64,000 bases of DNA, from contig NC_054083.1 in assembly GCF_017562075.2 (NCBI RefSeq), positions 21,883,428 through 21,947,427 of the forward strand, read 5' to 3'. Numbering within the stretch: position 1 is the first letter of the stretch; every line of letters begins with the position of its first letter. Shown here piece after piece: positions 1-8,215 of this stretch. The notes under the pieces were generated by a model. It saw only the letters and a list, made by a program, of their open reading frames with translations, did not search any database and was not told where the DNA came from. The stretch is from Anopheles merus (Eukaryota > Arthropoda > Insecta > Diptera > Culicidae). Both the position numbers and the translations under genes were made by a program.

Positions 1-723
1 ATTGTGCAATTAAATAAACTGAAAGCTCATGTATAAATGATTCGATCACCGGGGTAAACCTGGAATGTGATCCGTAAACTGTGTGAACGCATTATGAATC
101 GTTGATATTTTATTCGGATTTAATTGGATGGTCGTGTGGATGTGTTGGCTGTGTTTGGTCTTGTGTGTGCTTGTGTGGTATGGCTAATTGGATTTGTGGA
201 AATTATGCCCCAACATTCGATTGAATCGGCAAAGCTGCTTATTAGCGTAAAGGTTGTTTTATATGGAAGCATCTGAATCAAGTCTTAGTTTAACTAAGTT
301 AACAAATTTTACACAAAAAAACTATGTTATGTGTTACTGCATCAGTATAGCTAATTTTTATTATTTTACACAGCCAATAAGTTAAATACTATCTAAACGC
401 TGTGCTGCTATGAGCTATTTATTGTATTTCTTTAAGATGCAGTTTGTTGCTTTTAATTTTATTGAAAAAGTATGTTTTCATAAAAAGCAAGTAACTCAGT
501 TCGAGTTTGTTGTATCAATCAACAAAATTTTACACAAAAAAATTACGCATTTCAGTGCATCGCGCTTCAGTGTACGAAACACTAAACAAACACTAAGCTG
601 ACTCCCGCATTAACGCTGGCCGTTCAAACAGTGTGCAGCAATTGAAAGCGTAACATCACCCATAACTGACCCCCGACAGGAACAAACTCTCTAACTCACA
701 CACAGAAAGATAGTACTAACCAG
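1..723. other. AT-rich stretch without a recognisable gene
   Basis: This is AT-rich sequence with frequent stops in all frames. Its only open frame (410-601) has ordinary AT-rich composition and no recognisable motif. The composition changes sharply to GC-richer sequence near 724, where a candidate exon begins. I see no RNA gene, repeat or promoter signature that I can defend. Confidence 0.6.
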
Positions 724-816
724 GACAACGAAATCGCCCTTGGCACTCCGTCGATCCAAATCAACACACTCGTACCGAACGATCCGACGCCGGAAGTGTT
801 GCTGCTGCCTAAAATG
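724..816 (+). CDS. candidate internal exon, unidentified protein
   Basis: The 93-bp block is bounded by CAG at 721-723 and ATG|GTATGC at 816|817. It encodes 31 residues in phase 0-0, running from DNEIALGTP to PEVLLLPKM. Third codon positions are mostly G or C, unlike the AT-rich DNA on its left. The length is a multiple of three, so it could act as a cassette exon. Its phase matches the phase-0 end of the exon at 24206 on the same strand, which is compatible with one gene but proves nothing. Weak points are the poor pyrimidine tract before the acceptor, a donor that fits the consensus only in part, and no protein family I recognise. Confidence 0.3.
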
Positions 817-2190
817 GTATGCATTTTCCAAACTCTAACACTTTTCCAACCAGCAGTGCCAGGCACAGGTCAGAAGCCGCGTTGCAGCCCGTGCCCGTTG
901 TTGTACCCGTGGTGGGTAGTGGACCTGTGTTTGCATAAGCTTTCGACCGTCCCACTCCACCCCCGGGCAGAAAGAAAACTATCTATTCATTCATTTTTCC
1001 TGCCGAACCTTTGAAGAGCGAGCGAGCGAGCGGTTGCACCATGCCCCGGTGACACAAGACAGGGTGGGTTTTGCAGAAGGATGGGGGTTTGATTTGCCGC
1101 TTTTTTGTTTCTTTTTCCTTTCCTGCATGTTTGTTTCATTTCCAGTTAGAACGCCGCGCTCGGTCATGGCCACGCTAGGAAGCTTAGCAAATCATTCCGC
1201 ACCTTGCTGTTTCACTACCTCTTTCCAGCACCACTTGCAGCGGAAGCCTTCCCCATGTAAGTGGAAGCAACCGGAAATGAAAAAACACCTCCCTTCCGGG
1301 GGCGGTACAAACACACACACACACATTCCACTGCCCGGCCCAGGGATCGGCTAGATTCGCATATTTGAAGTTTCGTTTCCAGTCCACTCCAACTCCGCTC
1401 CTTCTTTCCTTCGCATAACGCATTGAATGTACAGGAACTCGCTTCAGTATGTGTATGTGTGTGTATATGTGTTGAATGGTAAATTTTTTGCGCACCTTTC
1501 AAAATCTTTCGCCCTCTGACACATACACACTCATACACTCATAGCCCTCCCTGGGCCCCGTTTCCAGGCGCTCACGCCGCCTGCTTTGATGCAGCGGGTG
1601 AAAATCATTAACAAACTGTCGGTTGGCTTCAACTTTTTTCTGCCCACCTTCTACCTCTCCCTCACGAGGCCGTGAATGGGAGCAGCTTTCGTGCTGCTGT
1701 TGCTGGCTTTCTTTCCATTTTTTGTGTGTGTGCTCTCATTTCTCTTGTTTCTCTTTAGATTTTCCGACATTCATTACACTTTTACAACTTTTTCGCTTTT
1801 TTTCCTTTTTGTCCGTTTTTTTTTCGTTGCATTGGGTAGTAGTAGGTTTGTGTTTGGTGGCCTTGCAATCAAAAGGAAGTCCATTTTTAAAACGAGTTAC
1901 CATGGCAGATGGGATCTAGGAGAATGCCCCTGGTGGGCCAGCGAGGATGTGTGCTGGAAATTGAATAGTTTAGCTGGTTATAACATTAACCTAATTAACG
2001 GTCGTTTTAGCACGCAATTGCCATTTATTGCAGAGGTTGTTTTAGCTTAGTATTGTGTATGAAATGTTTCTGTTGAGATTTTATTGCAATTTTGTACAGC
2101 GAACACTCGTTTTCATTTTAAAACAAGGTGTAATGATTGTATAATTGGCTAAATATACAGGGTTTCTCTAGCGAGCTCAACTCGGAAGCG
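817..2190. other. no supportable gene; pyrimidine-rich noncoding DNA
   Basis: The stretch holds short CA/TG tracts near 1311-1325 and 1448-1471 and a T/C-rich zone at about 1690-1830. An acceptor-like TTTCTCTTTAG ends near 1758 with no convincing exon after it. The open frames (e.g. 1034-1354, 1676-2050) are dominated by F, L, S and C from the pyrimidine tracts and look spurious. Confidence 0.55.
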
Positions 2191-2322
2191 AACAATTTCA
2201 ATCCCGTAAAATGCATTTCAACAATAACAATGGAAACTCGAATGATCTGTCATTGGTTGCTCGGTACACGCTCGACATTGATTAGACAATGTTGAATTGG
2301 AATTTCACGGATTGGAAATGAA
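2191..2322. repeat. imperfect inverted repeat, possible small MITE
   Basis: A left arm at about 2196-2222 (core AATCCCGTAAAATG, then TTTCAACA) pairs with a right arm at about 2290-2319 (complement core AATCCGTGAAATTC, then ATTCAACA). Roughly three quarters of 24 positions match, around a loop of about 65 nt. A TACAGGGTTT motif just upstream (2157-2166) resembles the TACAG-type ends of the element at 47385, but no matching right end is visible. It could be a decayed foldback element or chance. Confidence 0.35.
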
Positions 2323-2455
2323 GCTTATAGCGTTGTGCTGGCAAGAGAGACATTGGAAGAATTATCCTATTATTGAACGCGTTGTTCCATTTTGTATCTA
2401 TCATATAATAGTAATACAGTTTAGTGTTCGAGCTTTCGCCTGTTTCTTTCACTGA

Positions 2456-2550
2456 GATTCATTAATAGGAATCTCCAAGGATTCATAAATCTCCTAGGAT
2501 TAATTAATTGTTTGGATTCATAAATATCCAGGGATTCATTTCCAGTAAGA
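2456..2550 (+). repeat. degenerate ~18-bp GATTCAT minisatellite, left part
   Basis: Successive units start with GATTCAT or GATTAAT at 2456, 2480, 2498, 2515 and 2533. Spacing is 24, 18, 17 and 18 bp, and the consensus is about GATTCATRAATMTCCWRG. The same unit in the same orientation resumes near 3925. The intervening 1.4 kb, with an RTE-like fragment and a SINE fragment, therefore looks inserted into one older array. Confidence 0.65.
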
Positions 2551-2977
2551 TTTTTAAAATATTGAATTTAGACTCTTGAACCTTTAAACACAAGTTAGTA
2601 TATTGCATTATAATTAATAATATTTATAAAATGCTACCTGAATTTTAATAATCAAGTAATATTTACTACCTGATTTTGCTACCTGAGCTCAAGTAATATT
2701 TACTAAATATGACGATATGCTGCGACAAGAACAGAGTAATTTTGCACAAAGTAAAAAACTAGTAATAATGAAGTCATTTATTAATTCTAGTTCTGAACGA
2801 AAAAGGAAAAATGGATATAGACCTAGAAACTAAAAGTTGTTATTTATTCTAAGCATATTCTTCTATTTAAGGATGTTTCTATATCTTTAGCATATAGAGG
2901 AATTAGTTTAGGAACAATAAGATTAGAAATAGGAATTAGAATAAGCACTGTTAAATTATAAGAAATAAAACCAGACA
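2551..2977. other. AT-rich spacer, nothing recognised
   Basis: This is very AT-rich DNA with repeated phrases such as GCTACCTGA near 2632 and 2679 and AAGTAATATTTACTA near 2655 and 2691. It may be a decayed duplicated piece. No coding frame, RNA gene or clear element boundary is seen before the AAG-type tail of the retroelement at 2978. Confidence 0.5.
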
Positions 2978-3722
2978 TCTTCTTCTTCTTGGCCTGCTCA
3001 TGTACGAGCACGTCTAGTAGACATGGCCAGGTCGCCAATCCGTTTCCAGGATACTCGGTCCTGGGCTGCAGTCCTCCAACCACGGCTGCATCCGATCTCC
3101 GACAGGTTCGACTCCACCTGATCGAGCCAACGAGCTCGCTGTGCTCCTCTACGCCTCGTGCCGAACGGGTCGCTGACGAGCACCTTCCTGGTGGGGCATG
3201 AGTCCGGCATCCTCATCACGTGCCCCAGCCATCGTATCCTTCCGGCTTTGATGACCGTCACGATATCAGCACCGCCAAACAGCTCAGTTAGCTCGTGGTT
3301 CATCCTCCTTCTCCACACGCCCTGCTCGCACATACCGCCAAAGATAGTCCTTAGCACCCGTCGTTCGAAAATGGCGAGTGCGTTGGCGTCCTCCGTTAGC
3401 ATAGTCCAAGACTCGTACCCGTAGAGGACTATCGGACGAATCAGTGTACGATATATGGCGCATTTCGTGTGTTGCTGGAGTCTTCTGGATCGCAGGAGTT
3501 TGTGGAACCCGTAGTAGGCACGACTTTCCTGAACAAGGCGCCTTCGGATTTCGCTGCTTACGTTGTTGTCCGAAGTTACGATCGTAGCAGAACTCCTCTA
3601 CCACCTCGAGATCGTCGTCGTCAACTAATACTCTGGTTCCAAGTCGGGCTCTATCACGTACAGAGCCCCCGGCCAGGTATTTTGTCTTCGTCGCATTGAT
3701 CCTCAATCCAATCCTCAAAGGA
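2978..3722 (-). mobile_element. 5'-truncated non-LTR retrotransposon, RTE-like
   Basis: Read on the minus strand, this is the 3' end of a non-LTR retrotransposon: the tail of the reverse transcriptase, a TGA stop at 2998-3000, then GGCCAAGAAGAAGAAG as a short AAG-repeat 3' end at 2978-2993. The 5' end stops abruptly near 3722, as expected of incomplete reverse transcription. Short tandem tails in place of poly(A) are typical of the RTE clade, so RTE is the favoured clade. That assignment is inference from the tail and the C-terminal motifs. It sits in a gap of the GATTCAT array. No clear target-site duplication is visible. Confidence 0.75.
2998..3718 (-). pseudogene. reverse transcriptase C-terminal fragment, frameshifted
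   Basis: Two overlapping minus-strand frames (3284-3718 and 2998-3402) join across a frame break near 3597, after the EEFCY motif. Before the break the frame reads GLRINATKTKYL, the usual post-RT-core segment. After it come TKCAIYRTLIRPIVLYG, then ERRVLRTIFGG, RIRWLGHVMRM and the terminal AAQDRVSWKR. These are hallmarks of the thumb and C-terminal region of non-LTR reverse transcriptases. The catalytic YxDD core and endonuclease are absent, so it cannot be active. One frameshift and few other lesions suggest a moderately young copy. Confidence 0.8.
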
Positions 3723-3768
3723 AACCAAAATTTTTTAAATTAACCATTGTTAAAACAAAAAAAAAACG

Positions 3769-3916
3769 TTAACAACATGCCCTGCATCGGTTCAAGACTC
3801 GCATGGACCGTCTCCCCTTTGCAAAACAAACTATTCGGCTGCGTGGTACTTGCCAAGTAGACTCGAAAGCCTGTATAGGCTGACATGACCTCGCCAAGAA
3901 GAAGAATAATAAGAAG
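3769..3916 (+). mobile_element. tRNA-derived SINE fragment, truncated at the A box
   Basis: From GTTAACAACATGCC the sequence follows the same order as the SINE at 6864-7057 read on its own strand. There is a B-box GGTTCAAGACTC at 3789-3800, then GACCGTCTCCCC, then GGCTGCGTGGTA, then CTCGAAAGCCTGTATA, then GCCAAGAAGAAGAA as the tail. The head carrying the A box is missing, so the copy is 5'-truncated. It is on the + strand, opposite the other copies. It lies between the RTE-like fragment and the resumed GATTCAT array. Confidence 0.7.
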
Positions 3917-3924
3917 CTCAAGCT

Positions 3925-4285
3925 CTGTGAATATTTGGAGATTTGTAAATCCCTCGAGTTTCATGAATCCCTAGTGATTCGTGAATATTTTGGGATAAAT
4001 TAATATTTTAAAATATATGAATCTTTTGAGATGAATGAATCTTTCTAACCGAGATTCAGAATCGTTGAATCATTTCAAAGATTCATTCAATTAAAAAAAT
4101 CTGAATCATATTACTTCTTCTTCTTCTTTGGCACAACACCCGGTGCTAATACCACAGCAGGATAGTCAGTCCTACGCATGGAGGCACGGTCTATTCGGCA
4201 CTTGAATTCATGACGGGCATGTTGTTAAGTCGCACGAGATGACGACTGCACCACCAGACCGGCTCCTGAATCAGATTCAGACTAA
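3925..4285 (+). repeat. degenerate ~18-bp GATTCAT minisatellite, right part
   Basis: The array seen at 2456-2550 resumes here. Examples are TTTCATGAATCCCTAGT, GATTCGTGAATATTTTGG (3976-3993) and ATATGAATCTTTTGAGAT. Units are more diverged than on the left. The array is interrupted at 4114-4264 by a SINE and continues after it with CTGAATCAGATTCAG. Confidence 0.6.
4114..4264 (-). mobile_element. tRNA-derived SINE, internally shortened
   Basis: On the minus strand it starts GCCGGTCTGGTGGTGCAGTC with an A-box-like TGGTGCAGTCG and a degraded B box (GAATTCAAGTGC). It ends TGCCAAAGAAGAAGAAGAAG. CTGAATCA occurs at 4101-4108 and 4265-4272 and fits a target-site duplication made from the host array. 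At 151 bp it is shorter than the copies at 6864 and 8024. The missing part is the middle. Confidence 0.75.
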
Positions 4286-4289
4286 CACT

Positions 4290-6863
4290 AATACAGTTTA
4301 GGGCTACACAGAATACAGAAATGCTACCTTCGGGTGTAGGTGCATAAGTCCTGAATAAGAATAAATGAAATGAAATGAAATAAAAATATTAAAAATCAAA
4401 TGACTCGCTCTCTTCTAAAAATGTGTCCTAGAAGTCTTTCAATAGCGATTTCCTTAAATATAGTGATTTATCGATAGTTTGAGTTTAAGTTTAAATTTGT
4501 TGCTTGTTTGTGATGTAAGTTATAATGAGTGCACGATATTGTACGAACAAAATGAAATCAGTGTAATTTTATTTTATTATTAATTTATACTTCAACTTGC
4601 TCGGCAAGGTTATTTGATGTTTGATTATTACGTTTTTGAAGTCAATGTACAGGCCGTGATAGCTTCCCAGAAGTTTAATTAAACGCCTCCTAAGGGTAAG
4701 TTGGGCTCGGGACGCGATAGTTGGACGATAAAGCTGTAAACCATTTCCTACCCTTAACGTGAACCATTATTCCTAGAACACATTGAAACTAAATAGCGAA
4801 ACAACAAAAAGAAAACTATTTCACCGCGCAACAGTGTATGTGTGTTTGTGTGTGTGTGTGTGTTGTGCCCGGTAGCACGTGCCCGGGTCTACCTTGACAG
4901 AACCTATTCCGTTTGGCCCCGGAAGGGAGGCGCAAAGATCGAGCACACAGTTCGTACGAAGGTTATGTGCTCTAGCGTGCTATCTACATATTACCCACTA
5001 ACCTCAATTTTATGCGAACCACCTCACCTTTAGTAAGTGAGCGCACACACACACATACATTGTAACATTCGTCTTCTTCCTCTCGCACTCACTACCAATT
5101 TTTCCACCGTAAGGCTGTTTCGGTCTGGTTCTGTTTTCCGCCTTCGGGAAGGAAGGAGATGCGCTTTCGAAGAAAAACACCCTCCTACTAAATTTTTCTA
5201 CTAATAAAACCGTCAGCTAGGCTCCCGTCGCTACTGCTTCCTCCCCAGATAAGGGTTCGCCCCGTCTCGCTCACCTGCCGACCAAGACCGGAGGGGGTCA
5301 ATCAAGGTGACCCCGACCGCGCGGAGGTGGGGTTAAGAGAGCCGGGGATAAAAACCGGTGATGAAGTCGTAACCATGCGGCCCGACTCCATCCTCGGCCA
5401 GAGCGATACCCGGGAATGGGGGTTTTCAATTTTTATTTTCCTTCGCATCGGATGGCACACAGGACGCTTACAGGATATAGGGGAGACGATTTTTAACCCG
5501 GATGAAAAAAGAATCCCCCACCACCACCACTATCACCATGGGCAGGTAGAAGTTCTGTTTTCCGTCCGTTTGGTTTCTGGGGTTTTTCCCTTTATCTTTC
5601 GTCTTCTGTTGTTGCTATAGCTCCACTCAGCTTACTAGCTCGTTTTACTTTACCCTACCACTCAATCAGCAATAAGAGCATCGCGGGCGGTAGGTAGTAA
5701 AGGGAAGGGGCAAGGGCGGAAGTCTTTTAAAGCGCACGGTATAGTGGCCCTGCAACGGGACGCGGGACCGAAGTATACGGTGCTGTAACGTGTGCATAAA
5801 GACAAAAAGGCGAAAAACATCACCCGGACCGGTGGCTTAATCGTTCGGCCTGCCTGCTACGGCACCGGGAGCTTTTGCGTTCCCGGGACCTGCTGGCGGC
5901 TATTTTTCATGGCGGTGGGGATTTTGTTTAGTTTCGATTAGCTTTCGAAAGCGCTGCTGCCGGTTGCAGGTGTGCACTAGATGGGTACGGATTAATGCTA
6001 ACCCGATGGCGAGTGCCCGTTGTTGGACGATGGATGGGCCGGGGACATGGTCGATGGGTGAGTTGTTTAGAAGGGGCTTTTGTCCGCTAGCCCTGCAAGA
6101 CATTTTCGATCGCTTGTGTGTGTGTGTGTGTGTTTGTGTGATACTTATAGTGATTGAAATTGCACCCAATGACTGTCGATACTAGTAGATAGTTTCAAAC
6201 TGTTCGGTGTTATTTGAATAACACAGTAAATCGTTAGCTAATTGATCCTAGAAGAAAGGAAAATGAAAACATAAATAAGAATCGTCTGATTAATTAGCTA
6301 GATGTTTGTATTATTTTAAATTTTGACTAATAGAAAATTACACAATACAATACAATACAATACAATACAATACACTCCAGTTACACAAAGTTGATCCAAA
6401 AATGGCCGGTAGGTGTACCCGGTTGATTATTTTAATTTATTTAAAGAGTGTCCTGTTCAGCTAAGTGCACACTATAGCAATGTATGGCATTTTAAACAAA
6501 TGTCTTTAAAGCGTTCCCGTTTCAATGGGGTTTGGGTAACTGGCTGACTAATAATTAATGTTTTATTAGCTCAGAGATGCTAAACAGTTGGCCGGCGAAG
6601 TCTTTCGGTGTGGCCTGCGACCGCTTGAGTCAAAATGTATCGCGCATCTCTGCTTCTACAGTCAGTCAATTCCGATTTTCAACTTTGCAGATATCTCTAC
6701 TAATTGTCAGACCATCGTCCATCGCCATAAAATCTTATCGGTGTTGCTTTGTCTTTTCTCTATGCATGTTTGCATAAAAAAGATAATAATTCCGAAACAC
6801 TGTTCGAGTTATAGAACAAAAACCATAAATGCGTATTTTGCTGAAATCGTGCATTTAATTCCG
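4290..6863. other. no supportable gene; mixed noncoding DNA
   Basis: The stretch contains a short GAAAT repeat (4363-4382), a donor-like AAGG|GTAAGTTG at 4690, TG tracts at 4845-4862 and 6116-6132, and GC-richer sequence at 5200-6100. A CAG|GTGAGC on the minus strand at 5274 could be a donor, but no exon with a coding signature abuts it. Open frames at 5327-5620 and 5964-6185 have no motif or codon bias I trust. Confidence 0.5.
6342..6374 (+). repeat. AATAC pentanucleotide microsatellite
   Basis: About six uninterrupted copies of ACAAT/AATAC occur here. This is a simple tandem repeat, likely polymorphic, with no coding role visible. Confidence 0.9.
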
Positions 6864-7057
6864 CACTTCTTCTTCTATTTGGGGTAACGTCCTACGCGGA
6901 CATGCGTCATATACAGGCTTTCGAGACTTAATTCATTACCACGCAGCCGGATAGCCAATCCTTGTTACGGGGGGACGGTCCATTCTAGGATTGAACCCAT
7001 AACAGGCATGTTATTGAGTCGTTCGAGTTGACGACTGTACCACGGGACCGCCCCTTC
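6864..7057 (-). mobile_element. tRNA-derived SINE, near full length
   Basis: On the minus strand it has a head GGGGCGGTCCCGTGGTACAG with A box TGGTACAGTCG, B box GGGTTCAATCC, a tRNA-unrelated body (GGCTGCGTGGTAATG, CTCGAAAGCCTGTATA) and an AAGAAGAAG tail. AATTCCG at 6857-6863 and 7058-7064 abuts both ends as a 7-bp target-site duplication. It is 194 bp long. The internal pol III promoter boxes look intact, so it could once have been transcribed. This is the best reference copy in the window. Confidence 0.85.
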
Positions 7058-7064
7058 AATTCCG

Positions 7065-8023
7065 GACATAGCTCATAATAATCCCTTTATATTTAAGAAA
7101 TTGTTTTTGTATAATAAAACTATTTGTTGGTTTGAAGTGTTGGATGAAACAACTGCAGTTTTAGCTTCAAACTCCTAAAAAAATCGTAAAATGCCGTTTT
7201 TAACTGACTCATACTGTGTGTGGTTTTGGAACATCAATTGTTCTTTTGTTTTTAAGGACTCAATCAGGGTTTAGAAACCTAAAGAGCAATTTCTGTAAGA
7301 AAAAGGCTTCGAATAATAAGCAAAATCGCTCATCAAACAGGGATCGCTCTGCCCTGAATCTTTGTTAGCATATTGTTTTTAGAAAATATCAAATTGAACC
7401 CCATTTTTAGGCATGGTTGCAGCTTAGAACATTATATTTCTGCAAAACGTTTAGAATTCTGCAGAAATCAAATGTCAGCATAAACACGTGTTACTTTTGA
7501 TAGGATGTTACAAAGGATTTTAAGCTTTCCATGAAGCAGCACCAAGGTGACTATATACTAGACTACAGGTGAGCTTATAGCTCTGATTTTGGTCACCATA
7601 ACAAAAAGGGAGGAAGGAAGTTTCCAACTTACGTAAAGACTGTTCACAATTAATACATGCTCAAAAATATTGATAGTTAAAATCACACCAATACCAGCAT
7701 AAAATTTACTATTATGCTATGAATAAACCATTATTTAGTCATTGCCAGTTATTTGCCATTATTCTTGCGTATCTTATGTTATTAGCTGGTATAGATTTTG
7801 AAAATAGCTGATGCCTAGAGCCAAACGATAACAATCTCCTGCAAAAGTCCTTTAGTAATATGTTTCTTGGATTTAATAACATAATAATGTTGCATCAAAG
7901 TTTTTCTTTGTAACGTAACTGTTATCCCAATATGAACTGAAAGGAACTGCTAACGATCCGATTTTATATTACGCTTGGTAAAATGAGTTTGCACTCGATG
8001 TATCAGCTACTTATATTGAATAT
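7065..8023. other. AT-rich spacer, no gene seen
   Basis: The sequence is AT-rich with no open frame of note and no splice-site pair. ACAG|GTGAGC at about 7568 is donor-like but lacks an associated coding block. No tandem repeat or element end was recognised. Confidence 0.55.
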
Positions 8024-8207
8024 CTTCTTCTTTGGCACCACTGTCGGTCAAAGCCTGCCTGTACCCACTAGTGAGCTTGGCTTTCAGTGACTTAGACTTC
8101 AGTGATAGTTAGTCCTACGTATGGGGGAACGGTCTATTCGGGGCTTGAACCCATGACGTGCATGTTGCTATGTCGTACCAGTTGACGACTGTACCACCAG
8201 ACCGGCC
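8024..8207 (-). mobile_element. tRNA-derived SINE, full length
   Basis: On the minus strand it starts GGCCGGTCTGGTGGTACAG with A box TGGTACAGTCG, followed by B box GGGTTCAAGCCCC and a tail GTGCCAAAGAAGAAG. GAATAT flanks both sides (8018-8023 and about 8210-8215), consistent with a short target-site duplication. The head matches the copies at 4114 and 6864 closely. The body is more diverged from 6864 than the head is, which may mark a subfamily. Confidence 0.85.
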
Positions 8208-8215
8208 AGAATATA

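Noticed and set aside
8024..8207. Possible tRNA gene from A and B boxes
   Set aside because: The boxes sit in an element with a non-tRNA body, AAG tail, target duplication and several copies. It is a SINE, not a functional tRNA gene.
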